From: Bacteroidota bacterium
Lineage (GTDB): Bacteria; Bacteroidota; Bacteroidia; Palsa-948
Length of the DNA stretch: 33,021 bases
Assembly (NCBI GenBank): GCA_023251625.1
Contig: JAHEYK010000015.1
Location: 1 to 33,021 of the forward strand
Direction: 5' to 3'
Numbering within the stretch: position 1 is the first letter of the stretch; each line of letters opens with the position of its first letter. Of this stretch, positions 30,386-33,021 are shown piece after piece. The position numbers and the translations under genes were made by a program. The notes beneath the pieces were generated by a model. The model was given only the letters and a program-made list of their open reading frames with translations, did not search any database and was not told the DNA's origin.

Positions 30386-31720
30386 TTATTTTTCCGTGAG
30401 CAGCGATTCTGTAAAATCGTTTATTTCCTTCACGAATTTGCTGTATTCCGCACCGGTGGCAGGCCCCGAATAGCCTGTTCGGATCTTACGGACAGTCCCT
30501 TTTTTGTCGATGAAAATGGTGGTAGGGAATGACATCACATGGTTCAGCATGGGCAATGCCTTGTCTGCGTCTTTTGACTGAAAGCCAGTGACTAAAAAAT
30601 CATAATCAGACTTGTATTTGTTTTTCAGACGGGTTACGTTGCGCTTTGCTTTTTCGAAGTCATCGGTTTTTTCAAATGCAAGTGCCATTACTTCCAGCCC
30701 TTGGGCTTTGTATTTGTTATGAAGCTCGGTCAGGAATAGGGTTTCATCCATGCAGTTGGGGCACCACGAGCCCATGATCTGCAGGATAGTTACTTTGTTT
30801 TTGTGTTTCTCATCCGAGAGAGAAACCTTTTTGCCTGCCTCGCCGGCAGGCGGGTTGTCGATGCTTGGGAATGCAAAATCTATTTTTGAAAATCCTGGCT
30901 TCAAATAGGTAAGAGAATCTGCGTTGCGCAATTTAAAATCGGGATTTTTCCAGGCGATCCAAGTTTCGTGGTGATGAAGCCCTGAATAAAACTCTCCCCA
31001 GATGGTGCTGTCTTCCATGATCTCGGCATGAAAAACAAAAGCATGTGAGCCGTCAAAGCAGGAGAGGAGCATATATTTTCCGAATAGGCACCCCTGTAAA
31101 TACCTGTAATCACCTGTTTCCGTTAAAAATGTACCCGTTGCACTGTGCCCGGATGTTTTGAATACGCCAATTGCATGAGAACTGTCGGGCTGGTTCGGGC
31201 TGAACACGCATCTCCACTTTCCATCATAAGGGAAATTATCTTTGTATTCGGGGCAGTCAAAGCGATTGGTTGCTCCGTAAACTGCGGTGAAAGGAATTAC
31301 ATTTTTGTCTTTACGTGAATGGTTTATCCAATAGCCCGTCATCATAGTGTCTCCGAGGATCTTGCAACGAAATTCAGAATCGAAGACAGGCATTTTGATG
31401 ACAATAGAATCTGTTTTTTCCGGATCAGCACCCGAAAGAAATGAAATTTCATTTACAGCAATTTTTTCTTCTGCGTTGTAGATGGTGATAGTAAGCCCTC
31501 CCCCTTCACCCCCTCCAGAGGGGGATATAGAATCATTTTTATTGGAGAGATCGAAATTGAACGGGATGATCAATCCTGTGGAGTCATTCAGGGTTAACAC
31601 TCCTCTCCAGGTTCCTTCTTTGAGAAAAGGGTTTGATTTTTTTTTAGAGGAGCAGGAGATGAGAAAAGATACTTCGACTCCGCTCAGCATGACAGCCGCA
31701 AGAAGAATGTATTTTTTCAT
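30386..31720 (-). CDS. Lipoprotein with C-terminal TlpA-type thioredoxin domain
   Basis: A 444-residue lipoprotein from the ATG at 31720 (MKKYILLAAVMLSGVEVSFL then ISC with the lipidated Cys, then SSKKKS). The N-terminal 280 residues are a beta-rich region of the kind found before TlpA/ResA domains in Bacteroidota, with GTWRGVLTLND early and YDGKWRCVFSPN later. The thioredoxin domain has ILQIMGSWCPNCMDE (CxxC at 320 and 323) and MSFPTTIFIDKKGTV. It would reduce disulfides in the envelope. Three interspersed repeats are translated in it: residues 9-17 in the signal peptide, SPSGGGEGGG near residue 70, and PPAGEAGKK near residue 293. It follows the rseP stop by four bases. Confidence 0.88.
   Translation of the reverse strand: MKKYILLAAVMLSGVEVSFLISCSSKKKSNPFLKEGTWRGVLTLNDSTGLIIPFNFDLSNKNDSISPSGGGEGGGLTITIYNAEEKIAVNEISFLSGADPEKTDSIVIKMPVFDSEFRCKILGDTMMTGYWINHSRKDKNVIPFTAVYGATNRFDCPEYKDNFPYDGKWRCVFSPNQPDSSHAIGVFKTSGHSATGTFLTETGDYRYLQGCLFGKYMLLSCFDGSHAFVFHAEIMEDSTIWGEFYSGLHHHETWIAWKNPDFKLRNADSLTYLKPGFSKIDFAFPSIDNPPAGEAGKKVSLSDEKHKNKVTILQIMGSWCPNCMDETLFLTELHNKYKAQGLEVMALAFEKTDDFEKAKRNVTRLKNKYKSDYDFLVTGFQSKDADKALPMLNHVMSFPTTIFIDKKGTVRKIRTGYSGPATGAEYSKFVKEINDFTESLLTEK
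30833..30851. repeat. Palindrome GCCTGCC/GGCAGGC translated in the TlpA lipoprotein
   Basis: Arms GCCTGCC (30833-30839) and GGCAGGC (30845-30851) with loop TCGCC. On the gene strand it reads PPAGEAGKK, in the linker before the thioredoxin domain. Confidence 0.7.
31509..31524. repeat. GC-rich palindrome translated in the TlpA lipoprotein
   Basis: Arms CCCCCTC (31509-31515) and GAGGGGG (31518-31524) with loop CA, in a wider CCCTCCCCCTTCA unit. It encodes the low-complexity SPSGGGEGGG in a beta-rich domain. Same family as the elements in thiC and the SpoIIE gene. Confidence 0.78.
31672..31694. repeat. CTTCGACTnCGCTCAG repeat inside a signal-peptide coding region
   Basis: Second copy of the 23-base unit found at 4929-4951 (20 of 23 bases the same). 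On the gene strand it encodes residues 9-17 (AVMLSGVEV) of the lipoprotein, in the middle of its hydrophobic export signal. Confidence 0.78.
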
Positions 31721-31724
31721 CGCA

Positions 31725-33021
31725 TTAAAATAATCTGAGAATGTCATTCCCGATCGCGTACACCATGAGTGAAATAAGCAGGAACATGCCTACATATTGT
31801 GCATATTCCATGAATTTATCACTGGGCTTTTTGCCTGTGATCACTTCATATAATAAGAACATCACATGGCCGCCGTCCAGTGCAGGGATTGGCAATATGT
31901 TCATGAATGCTAGTACGATCGATAGGATGGCAGTAAGTTCCCAGAAAGCCTGCCAGTCCCAATGCGGAGGGAATAAATTACCTATCGAAATAAAACTTCC
32001 AACTCCTTTATATGCTCCCGTCTTAAAATTGAAAATAAGTTTGAACTGACGTACATAATCTGAAAGCTTCTCTCCTGCTTTGGTAATTCCTGCAGGAAAG
32101 GATTGAAAGAAGCTGTAGCTTTTAGTCTTAAATTCAAAATACTTATCCGGTGATTTTGTAAAAAATCCCACTTTGCCTTCTTCGCTTACTGAAAGACTGA
32201 GTGTGGAAGTGTCTGCAGCACGAATAATTTTAATAGTGGCTGCCTTGCCTTTATTTTTTTCAAGCTGTTGGGTAACATCCTGGTAATAAGCTGTGCTGAC
32301 ATCATTCACGCCAATGATCTTATCACCTTTTTTCAGCCCGGCTTTTTCTGCAGGCATTCCTTTCATCAATGAATCTACTTCGCAGGGGAAAGCAGCGGTA
32401 ATCAGCATGGCGCGCTTATCGATGAACTTTTCAATAAAATTTTTAGGAATGGCAACATCCATTTTGGTTCCTGCACGATCAATCAGCACGCTCGATGAGT
32501 AGAGCATCTCAGGGACTATATCGTGAGAATTTTCTACTTGTTTGTTGTCGATAGATAGGATCTTATCCCCATTCTTAAATCCGATCTCGTAGGCAAGCGA
32601 GTCTGCGCACCAGATGCCGTCTTTCATATTGGCAGTGGGCAGATATTTTTCTCCGAATGCAAAAAGCAGCATGGCGTAAATGCACATAGCAAGGATCAGG
32701 TTCATGGTCACGCCTCCGATCATTACGATCAGCCTCTGCCAAGCCGGTTTTGAACGGAACTCCCAGGGTTCGGCAGGCTTGGCCATCTGCTCCTTGTCCA
32801 TGCTCTCGTCTATCATACCGGCAATTTTTACATATCCTCCCAGCGGGATCCAGCCGATGCCATATTCGGTATCGTTCCTTTTTATTTTAAACAAAGAAAA
32901 ATAGGGGTCGAAGAAGAGATAAAATTTTTCCACGCGCATTTTAAAATATTTTGCAGGTAGAAAATGTCCTAATTCGTGCAGCACCACCAGAATGGAGAGA
33001 GAGAGGATAAGTTGAGAGGCT
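31725..33021 (-). CDS. rseP: RseP-type site-2 metalloprotease (5' end beyond the window)
   Basis: The frame is open to the right edge of the window (last codons read ASQLILSLSILVVLHELGHF), so only the first few residues are missing. It has the zinc motif HELGH in the first membrane helix, PLGGYVKIAGM after it, a membrane helix (LIVMIGGVTMNLILAMCIYA), two PDZ-like domains in the periplasmic part (around GFKNGDKILSIDNK and GLKKGDKIIGVNDV), and the second catalytic motif NILPIPALDGGH followed by the last helix. Such proteases cut membrane anti-sigma factors or leftover signal peptides. The ECF sigma gene at 19408 is far away, so no direct link is implied. The TlpA lipoprotein gene follows in the same transcript. 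Confidence 0.94.
   Translation of the reverse strand, partial: ASQLILSLSILVVLHELGHFLPAKYFKMRVEKFYLFFDPYFSLFKIKRNDTEYGIGWIPLGGYVKIAGMIDESMDKEQMAKPAEPWEFRSKPAWQRLIVMIGGVTMNLILAMCIYAMLLFAFGEKYLPTANMKDGIWCADSLAYEIGFKNGDKILSIDNKQVENSHDIVPEMLYSSSVLIDRAGTKMDVAIPKNFIEKFIDKRAMLITAAFPCEVDSLMKGMPAEKAGLKKGDKIIGVNDVSTAYYQDVTQQLEKNKGKAATIKIIRAADTSTLSLSVSEEGKVGFFTKSPDKYFEFKTKSYSFFQSFPAGITKAGEKLSDYVRQFKLIFNFKTGAYKGVGSFISIGNLFPPHWDWQAFWELTAILSIVLAFMNILPIPALDGGHVMFLLYEVITGKKPSDKFMEYAQYVGMFLLISLMVYAIGNDILRLF

Overview
The window is a stretch of a Bacteroidota chromosome. The evidence is direct: six proteins end in type IX secretion (T9SS) sorting domains (five type A, one gliding-motility type B), SprB repeats and Omp28 proteins are present, genes lack Shine-Dalgarno sequences, and several genes follow the Bacteroidota -7 box TAnnTTTG. 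The mix of intact housekeeping genes and many short interspersed palindromes suggests an environmental member. I cannot name a genus. No rRNA, tRNA, CRISPR array or transposase gene was found.

Layout. (1) 1-5100, minus strand: a thiamine locus read as promoter, TPP riboswitch, thiS, a TPR/SpoIIE-type phosphatase, thiC, followed by a ParE/RelE-type toxin-antitoxin pair with its own promoter. (2) 5190-6730, minus: a leucine-rich-repeat gene broken by one in-frame stop, overlapping ribF. (3) 6850-8570, plus: atpD alone, with a hairpin-rich leader and a strong terminator. (4) 8640-13710: DUF1801 protein, gyrB (its 3' end tandemly duplicated), a small outer-membrane protein, a GNAT acetyltransferase and fbp. 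(5) 13900-16938: a large SprB-repeat surface protein, whose stop codon abuts the stop of convergent tgt. (6) 18112-21522: a MITE-like hairpin element in the tgt leader, a membrane glycosyltransferase overlapping an ECF sigma factor, and a large unknown helical protein. (7) 21745-31720: ten kilobases rich in exported thioredoxin-fold proteins: Omp28-like T9SS protein, TlpA, DUF6029, Omp28 lipoprotein, three tandem paralogues of an unrecognised cysteine-bearing secreted domain, a deiodinase-like T9SS protein and a TlpA-type lipoprotein. (8) The end holds most of an RseP-type site-2 protease, cut by the window edge.

Two themes stand out. First, short palindromic repeats of at least six sequence families are scattered between genes and also sit in frame inside thiC, the SpoIIE phosphatase and the TlpA lipoprotein, where they are translated. 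One divides a duplicated gyrB tail, one lies between the TPP aptamer and thiS, and one forms the signal-peptide core of a lipoprotein. Second, the 21.7-31.7 kb region looks like an envelope thiol/disulfide island; its most distinctive member is a Cys-type iodothyronine-deiodinase-like domain fused to a T9SS anchor. Functions of that island are inferred from folds and neighbours only.
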